Below are positions 24,573 through 36,095 of a DNA stretch of 64,000 nucleotides, in pieces. Every line of letters starts with the position of its first letter. Positions within the stretch are counted from its first letter, which is position 1. The notes below the pieces were generated by a model. It was given only the letters and a program-made list of their open reading frames with translations, did not search any database and was not told the DNA's origin. Origin of the DNA: Loxodes magnus (lineage: Eukaryota; Ciliophora; Karyorelictea; Loxodida; Loxodidae); contig CAMPDV010000268.1 of the NCBI GenBank assembly GCA_946699065.1, positions 124,001-188,000 on the forward strand, read 5' to 3'. The position numbers were made by a program, and so were the translations under genes.

Positions 24573-24730
24573 TATATATATATAATAATTATAGCAGTGA
24601 TAAACGTAATAAACAAATTGGAGGAACTTTAAAATTATTTAGAAATTTATATACATAAAATTAGCATTTAGATTGAAACATTTATTGATAGATTGAAAAA
24701 TCCAGTTAAAAGTTCAAATTAAATAAATAA

Positions 24731-25226
24731 ATTTGATTATAGAGCGCGTAGCACTCTCGTTGATGCGCAGCTCTTTAAAAAAAATGTTTCATACTGACAA
24801 GAATGTTTGTTACTGATAAAATTATCAGATACTGGTAGACCTTGTTCAATACTGGTATAATTATTCAGTACTGATAAAAATGTTCAATACTGATATAATT
24901 TAAGAATACTCGTAATCTTTAATATTTATTGGAGGTTCAAGGACATGGCAAGGTTACGTCTCATTGCATCACCAAAGCAGAGGACGACATGTGTCAATTA
25001 TGGGTACTTAAATTCCCCACCTCTGATGAAGCTCGCAAAAATAATTTCCTTTTATTTCCAGAATTAAGTCCAAATTAAGCCAGTGCCGAAGGTCTAAGAA
25101 TCTTATGTCTCGAGGCCAAACCAAAGCAGAGGAAGACATAAAGTCGATTATGGGTACTTAACTTCCCCAACCTCTGATGAAGATGACCTTGTTGTTCACC
25201 TTCGAACAACTATGAAGGTTTTAAAA
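24731..25226 (-). repeat. 0.5 kb repeat N, copy N2 (inverted)
   Basis: Inverted copy of 14241-14735, with the terminal hairpin at 24741-24773 and the two roughly 55-bp blocks near 24970-25030 and 25110-25175. It lies just upstream of the 5' end of gag copy J. The plus strand can be read as a protein (starting at 24942), but the frame is not preserved in the other copies. Confidence 0.85.
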
Positions 25227-25785
25227 AATATATAATAATAAACTAATTAGTTGAAGATTAAGTAGATAAATATTAAAATAAATTTATTTAATTAAAATTT
25301 ATGTTTAATTAAGATTTTTCTAAAATAAAAACTATCTTTGAACTAATTATTTAAAAGTTATGACAAGACTAGTGGAAAATTATTTGCTCTTGGTATTATA
25401 TTTTCCTTATAATGTTTTTATGAAATATTTATTAAAGCAAAATAAATAACTAATGAGATGAAGAATCATTAAATTTTAGTTTAGACAATAATATCTAATA
25501 TATTCAATAAAATAAAAAAATAGGAAAACATTGAAATAATTTGTTTCTTTACTATTACTCAAGTAGGAATTGATAATTAATTTTTGGATTAACATTTGTT
25601 TGATTTAATCTTATCAAAAAGTAAGAATTAATAATTGAAAATTTTAAGAAATATAAATAAACTATTAAATTTGTTGATAATAAATAAAATACAAATTCAT
25701 ACAAAATTATATTAAAATAAATAAATAAAATCTTATTTTCAAAAATTTAGCAGCCTAAACTAATTATTAAATATATATATTAAAT
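25227..25785. other. intergenic, nothing recognised
   Basis: A/T-rich spacer between repeat N2 and element O1. Confidence 0.4.
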
Positions 25786-26255
25786 ATGGACGACGACCAC
25801 TGTCGGTAGGGCTTTCAATCTGGATGATGCCACGGATAAAGGTGGACGGGCCCTTTTGGGAGATGCCTAACTTATTCGGGTTACTGCTAGAAAGAAGTTT
25901 CGACTGACGATGGACTATTAGTCAAAAGCTCCTGGTTTTAAATCTTATCTCTGTCTTCCATGTTAACTAACAAGGTGGTAGATTCAAGAAGTAGAAGAAA
26001 AGACATGGAGGAGTTCCATTATTTTTGATTTACTATTCTGTTATCAAAATCAAAGAATATGATTATTTAATCAAGATTCAAGAATTTAGAATTTACAAGA
26101 TGTTCCCATTTGGAAATTACAGTGTCTCGAGATTGCGTCGTAAGAAATAATAGTCGTTAAGAGAACACTTTTAGTTTTTTCTTTAAACTAAATTCGTGAA
26201 AATTTGTGGTTAACCTATCAATGGGGAAACCACGTAAATTAATTAATTAATTAGA
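25786..26255 (+). mobile_element. short non-coding retroposon-like element O1
   Basis: A GC-richer block starting ATGGACGACGACC right after A/T repeats. It contains GGTAGGGCTTTCAATCTGG, related to the core of the element at 18340. It ends in a hairpin (GTGGTT and AACCAC arms near 26205-26232) followed by AATT and CATT repeats. The last 60 bases match the 3' end of gag copy D (AAACTAA, TTCGTGA, TAACCT, CACGTAAAT), which suggests both use one reverse transcriptase. O2 at 26425-26835 is a diverged inverted relative. No protein is supported. Confidence 0.55.
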
Positions 26256-26424
26256 TCATTCATTCATTCAATTAATATTTTAAAACTTTTGAAAAGAAAT
26301 TATTATTTTTTTACAATTTTTTGGTATAATTTGCCAAAATGTTTTATTCTGATTACAAAGATTGTAAATAGTTACTAAAAAGAAATGAGAAAATTAAAAA
26401 TTTCATCATAATAAAAGAAAAAAA

Positions 26425-26835
26425 ATAATTATAGAGCGCGTAGCACCTCATTGGTGCGCAGCTCTTTCAATATTAATATTTAATATTAAGAAAAATGTTC
26501 TCATGTTTCATGTTAAAAATATAGAAGTCCAATTAATCATGTCAACTTCTCCAAATGGGGAATCTTTCTTATTATAAATTATTTTTGAATCTTGAGTCAA
26601 ATGCTTCAGTCTTCTTGAATAAAGTCCAAATAAGAATTAGTTTTTAAGTCGGTAATTAGAAGACCGTCAGTCAAACTTTCATACTGCTAGAGAGAATCCT
26701 TGGAGTAAGTTAGACGTGTCTCAACGGAGCTTATCCACCCTTCCCCGTGGTGGCATCTAGTGGGAGATTAATCGCAATGCAGTATACACTGCACCAGATT
26801 ACCTTCTAGTTTTTCGGACGCGGTCGACATCTATT
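26425..26835 (-). mobile_element. short non-coding retroposon-like element O2, inverted to O1
   Basis: On the minus strand it begins ATGTCGACCGCGTCC and shares with O1 blocks such as GATGCCAC, GTTTGACTGACG against GTTTCGACTGACG, and CCCATTTGGA. Its 3' end is the AGAGC/GCTCT hairpin module at 26433-26465, the same that ends repeat N and, diverged, gag copies J and K. O1 and O2 face each other with about 170 bp between them. Confidence 0.55.
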
Positions 26836-26849
26836 TTTTATATTACAAT

Positions 26850-29111
26850 AATACATAATTTATCATAGATATTTTATTTGTCTATTTAACTTAGTTAAAC
26901 AACTAATTACAATAATTAAATAAATACAAGTTAGTTATTAATAAAAGAGATAATTCAATCCATATTAAAGCAAAAATAATTTATATATAAATTTTACTAA
27001 AAAAAGGAGTTATAAGACCGTCAATATCATATGAAAGTCCTTAATGTAAATGTGGAAAGTATGACACTTTTGATCATATAATGATATGTATGTATTATAA
27101 ACACTTAAAGGGACTGATTTTTATAACAGGTTGGGAATCTTGATATTAGGAAATTAATAATTTACGATCAAATATATATTAATTAATTTCCTAGGAAGTA
27201 ATTAGATTATTTAGGTCTTTATATAAAAAATTTGCACATAAAGCTTCTATCTTTCAGAGTGCAATTTTTGGATGTGATAGATGGAATTGGAAGAGTAGAA
27301 TTAAAGTTTAACAAATTTAAAAAGAGAGAATAATGATTTGTTTTTTTAAATACTTTTAAAATGTCTTTGATTGAAAGAAGTATTTCTTACAATTAAAGAT
27401 GTCCATATACACTTATAGTTAAAATTAATTATAAATTAGACTAAAATTATAGATTATATAATTAAATATTAATAATAATTGTAAATATTAAACATAATAT
27501 AATACTAATTTATTTAAAATAATAAGCAGACTATTAATTAAAAATTATATATAAATATAGCTTTAAAATTATTATTATTTTAATATCCCTATTTAAAAAA
27601 GATAATTTAATTTTATAAGTTATTATCAAACTATTATAAACCTCTAATGATGAAACTTTAAGTTTAACTTGAAAATCAAAAATAAATAAAATAAATGCTA
27701 TTAAATTATTATTAACATCAAAATACCTAAAATATTAAGAAAGATAAAATTATCTATAATTACTAAGTATAAATCAAGAGTCTAGCATTTAATTATTTCT
27801 CTCTATTAATAATATTAATATCAAAAATTAAATATTTATAATTTATAGCAATCTTAGCCAAGAAATATTAAGCAGAGTTATTTATTTCATAATAAATAAA
27901 AAATTAATAAAATTAAATTTCTAATAAATTTATTTAGACTTAAAAATCTTTTTTATTATATTACAATTTTTTATTTTAAAATATAATTTAAACTAAGAAA
28001 ATTTCATTATTTTTTCTATAATAAAATTTTATAATGAAAATCTAAAAATCTAAGGAAAAAACTAAAAATTTATAGTATTAATTAAATGCAATTTTCAATA
28101 TAAATAATTTATGTTGATTATTTAAAGTTTTATCTATATGTAAGTTAAATCTATATAATTTTAACAAATTTGTACGAAATAATTTAATTATTATTTTAAG
28201 CTTTATCTTAATTTTTATTTAATAATTCTTTAGTATTTATTATTTTGATATTTTATTATTATCAGTTCTAATTTTAAATGAAATGTTATTATTTTTAAAA
28301 TTAAATAAATTCTATTATTTTCAAAAGCATATTATAAAAGATTGGCTATTTCACTTAAAATAGATTTGAAATAACAGCCTCTTAGTTTTGATCAAATCAT
28401 AATATTATACTTTAATTTCTTTTTAATTATCTATTTTTTAAAGCTTAATTAAATAATTTTATAATATATTAATTAAATAAAATGTAAATAGATCTTATAT
28501 ACAAATCCTGTTCTGATCTTTATTATTTAGATTTTAAAACTCCTTTAGTATAATAATGTAGTCATACTGCCTGTCACTTATGTTTAATTGACGAATTCAG
28601 ATAATTTAAGATTAATAAATGCAAAATATGCCAAAACATATAGTAAATAAGTCCTTTAAAGCTGTAAAAGAATTTTTTTATGGTAAATGAAATGCTAAAA
28701 CAATAAAATATTAGGTAGATAAGTTGAAAATTAGAAGAGCTAATTTAAAATAGAAAGTCTATATAGGAAATAATGAAATAGATATTATTAAACTAAACTT
28801 CTATCTTATAGGATATCTTGCAGCTTTTAAATTAACTACTTTTTCAGAAAGTAAATAAGTATACGAAAAACATTATCAATTACTATTAAATTTGAACCAA
28901 CAGATAGATTCTATTAAGATTCTCTCTCAAGATAATCCCAACATTAAAATTTAAATTTAAGATCTAAAAGTAACTGTCGATTTAAATTAATTTAGAAGCA
29001 TTAGATTCTTGGAGTTTTAGAAATTCAATATTTAGAATAAAAAAGACCAAAATTTAAAAGCTTTATGTTGCTTTTATCCTAACTTAAAAGAAATTAAGTT
29101 GATTAAGTTGA
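26850..29111 (+). repeat. segmental duplication, copy 2
   Basis: Partner of 2219-5046. It keeps the empty insertion site of retroposon B (AAATATTAGGTAGA about 28703-28716) and carries its own insert, a LINE 3' end at 27004-27439. Unlike copy 1, the gene continues past the duplication edge into a Kelch domain, so copy 2 is likely the ancestral arrangement. Confidence 0.85.
27004..27439 (+). pseudogene. 3' fragment of a non-LTR retrotransposon ORF2
   Basis: Present in duplication copy 2 only, bounded by ACTAAAA-like sequence at about 26996 and 27440. The frame starting at 27006 reads GVIRPSISYESPQ, then CKCGKYDTFDHIMIC, the Cys/His motif found at the C terminus of R2-like LINE reverse transcriptases (C-x-C-G ... 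T-x-x-H-I ... C). A basic tail with IFGCDRWNWKSRIKV follows, with TGA read once as Trp. The 5' end is missing, as is usual for target-primed reverse transcription. It is the best candidate in the window for the family that supplies the enzyme to the gag-only elements, but I see no shared 3' end with them. Confidence 0.65.
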
Positions 29112-30013
29112 GAATGTGGTTAGAAAATTCTTACAGAAAGAGTAAAATAGTCTAAAAAATTATAAAGAAAGCAAATTGCTTTCAGTTAACTAAAAGAAAA
29201 ACTTCATTCATATATTTGATGATTAAAGTAAATATCTTCATTTATTCGACCTAGAAAATGAAGATTACAAGAAAGTTAAAGTACAATAAGCTGTGCCGAA
29301 ATATTATAGAAGTATAGATTATTAAGATGAAATATACATTGTGGGAGGAACTGTATAAAATCAAGTTTATAGAACTACCTGAAAATCATCATATGAAGGA
29401 GTTTGTAAAGCGCTTGGAGATTTAAATTATGCTAGATAATTATGTGGAATAACTGCAGCTAAAGAAAATATAATTGTAGCGGGAGGGATTTGCAATGAAT
29501 AAGTATTGAAATCAGTAGAAAAACTACAAATTTAAAATGATGCATGAAATAAATGCTCTGATATGCCTTTTAAAGTTTACTTATAAACATTATAAGTTGA
29601 CAAGTCTGAACAGAATATTTATTCCTTTAAAGGTAGAATAAATAAAAGCATAACATGGATAAAATTTTTCAGTATAATAGTTTAAATGATTAGCGGATAA
29701 TAATGGAATTCAGTATTCCTTAAGCTTTAGCAACTTCAGCCGTAATTATAGATCCTTTAATAATTTTTGGAGGTTATAATAAAGAAAATAAAATTGACTC
29801 TAATAAAATATACAAAAGAAAATACTCCGAATGAGAAGAAGGCTAACTTCCAGAAAGATGTTGAAGTTGAACAACAGCAAAAGTAAATGGAAATTTTGCC
29901 TATTGTTGATGTATTCTAAAGAATAGAAAGATTCTTTCTTAGTTGTGAAAACTAATGTTGAAACATTGGATTCTGAAATTATTAGAAAAGTAAGACAGTA
30001 AAAATAAAACAGT
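28482..30013 (+). CDS. RING finger, coiled coil, Kelch repeat protein, copy 2
   Basis: From ATG 28482: RING-like CSHTACHLC then KCKIC (28545-28630), but the first pair has lost a Cys (YKSC; copy 1 has CKSC). A coiled coil follows (LEELIQNRKSIQEIMKQILL), then Kelch repeats: EIYIVGG, NIIVAGG, NDAWNKCSDM, IIFGGYN, EWEEGQLPERCWSW. Kelch Trp positions are TGA at 29380, 29545, 29832, 29862 and 29868. A candidate 53-nt GT-AG intron lies at 28851-28903. Another frame change near 29100 is unexplained, and one missing base in a T-run at about 29665-29669 shifts the last blades. RING plus Kelch suggests a substrate-binding ubiquitin ligase. The Cys loss and frameshift suggest decay or a sequence error. 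The 3' end is approximate. Confidence 0.7.
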
Positions 30014-30394
30014 ATTTGAATAATTATAAAATAATTTTTTCTTTATAATTATGATATAAATAAAATATTGTCATTATTTTATTATTATTTTAAATAAAGC
30101 CAATTTTTTAAATATGATGAAAAATAAAATTTAGCAAGCTAAAAAATAAATATTAATTTGATAAAAAAATTCCAAAATTTTTAAAATCTTTTAAGCTAAT
30201 AAATAATAAAATTTTTTTAAGTTAAATATTTCAATTTATAAATCTCTGAAAAACTAAATATTATGTCATGCTTAAATTTATCTATGCTGTAGGTTTCATT
30301 TTGTTTATTTTCAGCAAAAATTTATGAAATTTTCTTCAAAAATGATATAAAAATCTAAAATTTTGAACTTCAATATATTATTAAATCATTAAAT
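30014..30394. other. intergenic, nothing recognised
   Basis: A/T-rich DNA between the Kelch gene and the 3' tail of gag copy H. Confidence 0.4.
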
Positions 30395-31435
30395 CATTAA
30401 AATAACTGTTCGCCTTCCGGCTTAATTGAAGTTTTAAATGTATAAAATCTCCTTTCCTACATGTTCATTCCTTGTGCTCTTTTTCCTGGACTTCTCTCTT
30501 TTTAATAGTCTGAGTTAAGAATTTGTTTTTTTTTCCAGATTTTCCCATTTCCCGATGGGAAGAATTCCGTCGCTCGCCATTTCAGTTGCTAATAGTTAAT
30601 ATTACTCCAAATATTCATTCTTATTCTTTTCTATTGGGGGCATTTTCGCCATAGATGTCAAGTGCTGTTGCAAATGTAACATCTTTTCCTTGCTCTAGGA
30701 AATATCTTTTCTTGTTTCTCTATTTCCATTGGAATTCCTTAAAAAGGCTTCTACAGGTTTTCTTCTATTAATTTAAGTCTGGGATCTAATTTTACTCAGT
30801 TTTCCTCGTCTTGCTCTTGCATTACTTAAATATCATTCTCTGAATTTTAAATTGACTCATAGACTCCGACTTTAGCTCTTCTGTCTACCATATGGACTTC
30901 GTCATCATCTTCATGGTTTATCAGATCCTGACTTATTGTAAACATCTCTTCCTTCTGGGAGTTTAATTCCTCTTCAAGTTTTTTTATGTTTCTAATAAGT
31001 AGATGAATCAGCTGTTTCATCTATTCAGAGTTCGTTTGTTCTATTTCAATGTTGTCTAAATAAAAGGTAATAGGATCTATATTAAATTATCGTACTTTAC
31101 CTTCTTTGTTTATTTTTTATTTCTTCGTTATTATTTTTATCGATTCAGTTGAGTTGTCTTTTTTCAGTTTCAATGGAGGCGTTGAGAGCTGTGTCAACTT
31201 TTCTGTTCTGAATTTTTGTCTTAGTTCCTGCTTGTCCTTTGATGGAAGAAGTCCGCTTTATTTTAATTTGTAGGATTTAGTATTTTTTATTAGTTCTTCT
31301 AATTTATTTTGTTGTTCTGGTTATTTTTATTAAGAAGAGCGTTAAGTTGAAGAAGACGTGGTGAGAATATTTGCTTCTGGTTTTCTCTCCTGTTTTGAGA
31401 AGCTGGTAAAAAATCCCTTCTTGAAGCAGCCATTT
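30395..31435 (-). mobile_element. gag-only retroposon, copy H
   Basis: ATG at 31433 starts MAASRRDFLPASQNRREN. After a frame change one long frame follows: FNIDPITFYLDNIEIEQTN, a coiled coil KKLEEELNSQKEEM, an acidic block NHEDDDEVHMVDRR and an intact knuckle CYIC, NST, TGA(Trp), His, LWRK, Cys. The region after the knuckle (FFPSGNGKIWK) resembles the end of copy B. The 3' end has a GCC/GGC mini-hairpin shared with copy G and a tail of TGATTTAA-like repeats (30388-30412). The acidic block is specific to the G/H subfamily. Confidence 0.75.
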
Positions 31436-34361
31436 TATATCTCAATATCTTATAGAAAAATAAAATATATTTTAAGTATTTATTTAAAGCCTTTAATTTT
31501 CAATTGTCATATAATAAATTTAATTAAGTTTTAACAATCCTCTTGAACTTTAACTAATTGTAAATATTAATTTTTAATTAATAAATTTCATGAATGAGTG
31601 CTAAATATATAAAAATTATAAAAATTTTTAATTTATTTAATATCTCATTTGAACCATTTATTGTAGTTAATGAAAAATTATAATATAATGACTTATTTTT
31701 ATTGTTTAAACAAACATTTCTAAGTTAAATATCCATATTAAAAACTTCGTATCAGTATTTTAAATATAGAATAATTAAAAAATAAAGGAAGTTTAATTAA
31801 TTTATAATATCTTTTATAAAATTTAAATTATTTAATATTTATTATTTATTTGTCATTTTTATTAAGCTTTTTGCATAAGTTAAATAATTAATTGTTTAAT
31901 AATTATAATTATTAATTGGTTTTTAACAATAAGATTTAAATATTTTAGTAATTATTAAAAAGTTTAAATAAGCAATAGTTATTTTAATTATAAAAACTCT
32001 TATATAGAACTTAATTAATAATTTTAATTAACTACATAGCTTCACTTGCAAGATATTTCAGCTTGCAAGCTGATATTCTTCGCTCATTCTTATTAACTAA
32101 TTAACTCTAAAGAAATTATTTGATTTCTTAAGAGCTTTGTAAAGATATAAATTTGAATTAAGAATAAAAATAAACGTAAATTGATATTGGAATTTTAAAG
32201 ATAAACTAATATACGATATTTGATTTATTTTATCTTATAGCTAATATTATAATTTTTAACTTAATTATTAAAATAATATAATATCTTATATCTTTAATTA
32301 AAATTAACTAAAGGATTTAACTTTTAAGAAAAGAAACTTCTCTAATAAAAGATTGCTATATCAACACTTAATCTATCTATATTATATCTTCAATTTATTA
32401 GTTTAAAAAGTAATTTTTATAAGATTATAATTCCTAAAATCTAAGAGTTGTATTAATAAATCTTTGTTCAATTTTTTACAAATGTTTTAAATATAAAGTT
32501 AATTTATGAATTAGATTTAATATACTTAAATGCTAAGCAAAAGTTTAATTTAAAATTATATTATTAATTAAAGCTTTTATCTCATTTATTCTTTGCTTTA
32601 ATAAACTTGAACTTTCATTTCATTAATAAATTAATTTAATAAATTTAAATATATTTATACTTAAGTTATTCTGAAATAAAAATTAAAAATTTGTAATTTA
32701 CTAGCATTTAAATCTTAAATTAAAGTATGCCTTTCAAAAAAATAAAAATATGAAACCTAATAAAAAAATTTATCATGATCAAATAAGAAAGAGAATTGAT
32801 AAATGGAAATAATTTAGATATTAAATATTAAAATCTATTTAATCATTTTTTATTGTTTTATTTTTAATTATTTAATTATAAACTTTTGCTTATAACTTTA
32901 TTTTTCTATCTTTTATTATCTTTTAAGTAATTGACTTTTAATTTTCCTTATATTAAGAACTTATAATACAATTGCATAAAACTTCTTTCATATTATATTT
33001 ATTAAAATTAAAAATAAATAAATACCTTTTTATTATTTCAAATTTCTTTACTTATTTTAGTCTAAATATTAGCTTAGGGTTAAGTTCTTTTAGAATAAAT
33101 AAATAATTTTTATGATATATATGTTTTTATTATTTAAAAGAAGAAGTAAGTCTATTTCGAAATAAGAAATGTACTTAATTAATTTAAAATTAAAAAGTGT
33201 TATCTTAGGAACTAATAATTTCTTATTTATAAAATAGACAAAGTATATACTCAGCTAATTGAATTCCAGAGTTATCTATTGAATTAGATATATAAGTAGC
33301 CATAAGAAATATAAAAAACCACAAAGTTAAATTTCTTTAAAATTATAAATAAACTAAGATATATTTTAAATTAAATATATCATTTTAAATATATAAGTAA
33401 TAACTAAAAAGTTAGGAATTCATAATTTTATTAATAATTAAAATTAATATACAATTAAGAAATTTTAATCTATTTTTAAATAAATACTTACCCATAGTTA
33501 AATGGACTACCTAAATAAAATTAAATAAAATCTATCTAATTGCTTATAAAAATAATCTTGCTGCATATAAATATCTAATTTCTTATTTATTTAGATTCAT
33601 ATTTATTTTTACATATTTTATTATAAAATTTAATAAACTAAAATAATAATTTTAATTAGTTAGCCATTTTGGCTATAGTTATTAGATAAAAATTATATTC
33701 AAGAGATTTGTTCTATTTAGTTTTCTCATGTCTTATGAAGGATTTGAAAGTTTTTTCTTTTGAATCTATTTAATATTAGATTAAATTTTTCTAAATGATT
33801 CATAATAATTATAAATAAATAATTAATTTTTATTATAAATTTATTATATTACAATGCTTTTATATTTAATAAAATAAGCATTTAATACTCAAATTAAACT
33901 TAGCATATATAAAATATTAAATACATTTCTAAGCCAATTATATTTATTTTAAGGGAATTATAATATTTTAAATATATAGATTAAATACTTTTTCTAGATT
34001 TTTAATAAAACCTTCTATAAAGCTTTATTAATTAAATAGCTAGTTTGATTATTTATATTCTCTAGTAATTGATAATTGTATTAGTATATTTATTTTAAAA
34101 TTTAATAGCTTCCTATTGCAAAAAGCTTAGCAAATAAATTAAATCTTTAATATTTTTAAGCATCCATATACTTTTAATTATAGTTAATTTTGGCTATAGT
34201 TAATTTGAGGGTATAGATAATAAAATAATATTTTTATAAAAATCTATTTAAAATAAGTTTTTAAATTTATAGTCACTCAAGTTAGATTTTTCTTTTTTAT
34301 TTCTTTAGAATGCTCGATTTTTTTCTTTATACTTTGATCTATATGAAAAATTACCTCTTAA
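31436..34361. other. long intergenic stretch with one palindrome
   Basis: About 2.9 kb of A/T-rich DNA. It holds a 14-bp perfect palindrome at 32059-32072 and two copies of TTTTGGCTATAGTTA (about 33668 and 34187). It also contains the possible 3' extension or untranslated region of the glycosyltransferase-like gene. Confidence 0.4.
32053..32078. repeat. palindrome
   Basis: CAGCTTGCAAGCTG (32059-32072) is its own reverse complement, and the ATATTT/GATAT flanks extend the symmetry imperfectly. It is unusually GC-rich for this intergenic DNA. It could be a dimeric protein site or a cruciform; nothing nearby decides. Confidence 0.5.
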
Positions 34362-36095
34362 CAAGTAATTATAAATATCGTCTCAGTATTAAGCTTCTTT
34401 ATATTTTATCTAATATTAACTCATGTTGAAGCTATTATTCACTCAGAATTTAGCAATCTAGAGTAACTCTTATCTAAAATTGCATCCATACTTAACTGTT
34501 AAAATTCAAGGTAAATGCTTAAATATCTCTTCATTCTTTCAGTCAAAGTGATAGAACTCACATTAATTGTAAGTTTCTCCCACTCCTGTTCAGTTGTGCT
34601 TTTCTATCAAATCAAAACATAAATAAAGATGTCAATTAGCTTGCATGTTATAACAACTATCCATTATGTAGTTTTTATTCTTTTCTAATCCTCCAATAAG
34701 CTGCTAAAAACTAGGTTTTAGTTTAAATGTTCGATAGATTTAGAATAGTTTAGTGATATTTCCTTATTTTTCAAACCAATCTTGTGTTTTGTTTGATATA
34801 AAAAGTTCATCATACCCAATTCATAAATCTTAAACTTTAAAAATTTCATGCATCTTATTTATTATAAATTCTTTCTTTTTCTCTATCGACCAGTCAAATA
34901 TGTCAGCTTAGTTAAAGAAGAATCTAGCAAAATCTTCTGCATAATATGACATAAAATAAAACAATAATCTTTGGTAAATTTTTTTTTCTTGGAAAATGAA
35001 ATTTTTTTTTCTTACTTAATAGAAATCTTTCCAAGTATGGAAAAACTTATATTTAAGCATGTCATGCTTGTAGAAATCTAAACAGTTAAACTGAATAGTA
35101 TCAACATCTCCTTATAAAATGAAATCATAAGATTTGAAGAATATAGGGATGAATAATCTCAATATCTAGCTCCAACTTTTAAATTCCGTAGAATTTTACT
35201 CAAAAGAAACTGGAGAAGCTATTTCAAGAAAATTTATTTTAAATCCCTAACTTTTTATCCAGTTTAAATGTTCTCTATAATTAGGAAGCTTTCATTCGCT
35301 ATTAGTTCCTTAGAGAAAATATACAGGTTCATATCCACAAATTTTAGATTAAATTCCAGCTAAAGGTAAAAAGAAGGCGTAAATAGAGGGAGTTGCTGAA
35401 ATAGTTTAGTATCTTTCTTCTGGAAAGTTTTCTTTTTTCTGAAATCAATTTTTATTTATTTGCTTACATTATTAAATTTGATCATACATTTCCAAAATCT
35501 AACTAGGCTTTTCAATTGTGTCGTTACCTTCTCTTCACTAGGAAAAAATAATGTCTTTTAAATAAGAGAATCCAAACTTAGAAAGAATTTCTTCAGTTGT
35601 TAAATTCAAATTAATTCCTTTTTTCTTTTTATATCTTCTCTAGCTTTGAAATAATTATGATTTTTTATTATAAGTCTACTATTTTTTTTACTAATTTTAA
35701 GCATTAGATAATCAAGTTACTGAATTTATTTTATTTCTTTTAACTTTTTAATCCAAAGTTATTTTCTATTAGATTTATATTTAAGCGCCTTCTTTTTGTT
35801 GTTACTCTCTGTCTTTTTCTTTTTAATTCATTTTTAAGGATTTGTTGAAATAGTTAACTTGCTAATCTTATTGTTAGCTATTTTATATAATGCTCCTATT
35901 TAAGCTTCTTTCTAAATCATTTATATATTTAATATGATTCTATAGCTCTTAACTTTGTAATCTTTAAGTCATCATAAAAATAGGATCTGAGTCTCTAACA
36001 ATTTGAGGAAGATTTTCTCTACAGGAAATAAAGACAATAAAAGTAATAATAAGTCCGAAAAAGCATATAATGGCTATATCTCTTTTGGCATTCAT
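34362..36095 (-). CDS. type II membrane protein, glycosyltransferase-like
   Basis: A single frame of at least 577 codons from ATG 36095. Residues about 8-24 form a membrane segment (IAIICFFGLIITFIVFI) right after a short basic start, as in type II Golgi enzymes. A Gln/Asn/Lys-rich stem follows, then a globular part with ICGYEPVYFLQGT, HLNWIKSQGFKINFLEI and FILQGDVDTI. D330-V-D332 looks like a DxD metal/nucleotide-sugar motif. The C-terminal block ANWHLYLCF...HNWTGVGETYNQCEFYHFDW is shared with the fragment at 1-1188. TGA serves as Trp eleven times and TGG five times, with no frame damage. Family assignment rests on topology and DxD only, so it is tentative. The stop is not identified; the conserved part ends near 34362. 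Confidence 0.7.

Noticed and set aside
24942..25240. Protein on the plus strand of repeat N2 (starting MARLRLIASPKQRTT)
   Set aside because: Other copies of the repeat do not keep the frame beyond the first block, and the repeat of the 55-bp unit explains the apparent similarity.
35620..35720. GT...AG intron around the stretch ending in CTAATGCTTAAAATTAG (minus strand) of the glycosyltransferase-like gene
   Set aside because: With TGA as Trp the frame runs through unchanged, so no intron is needed.
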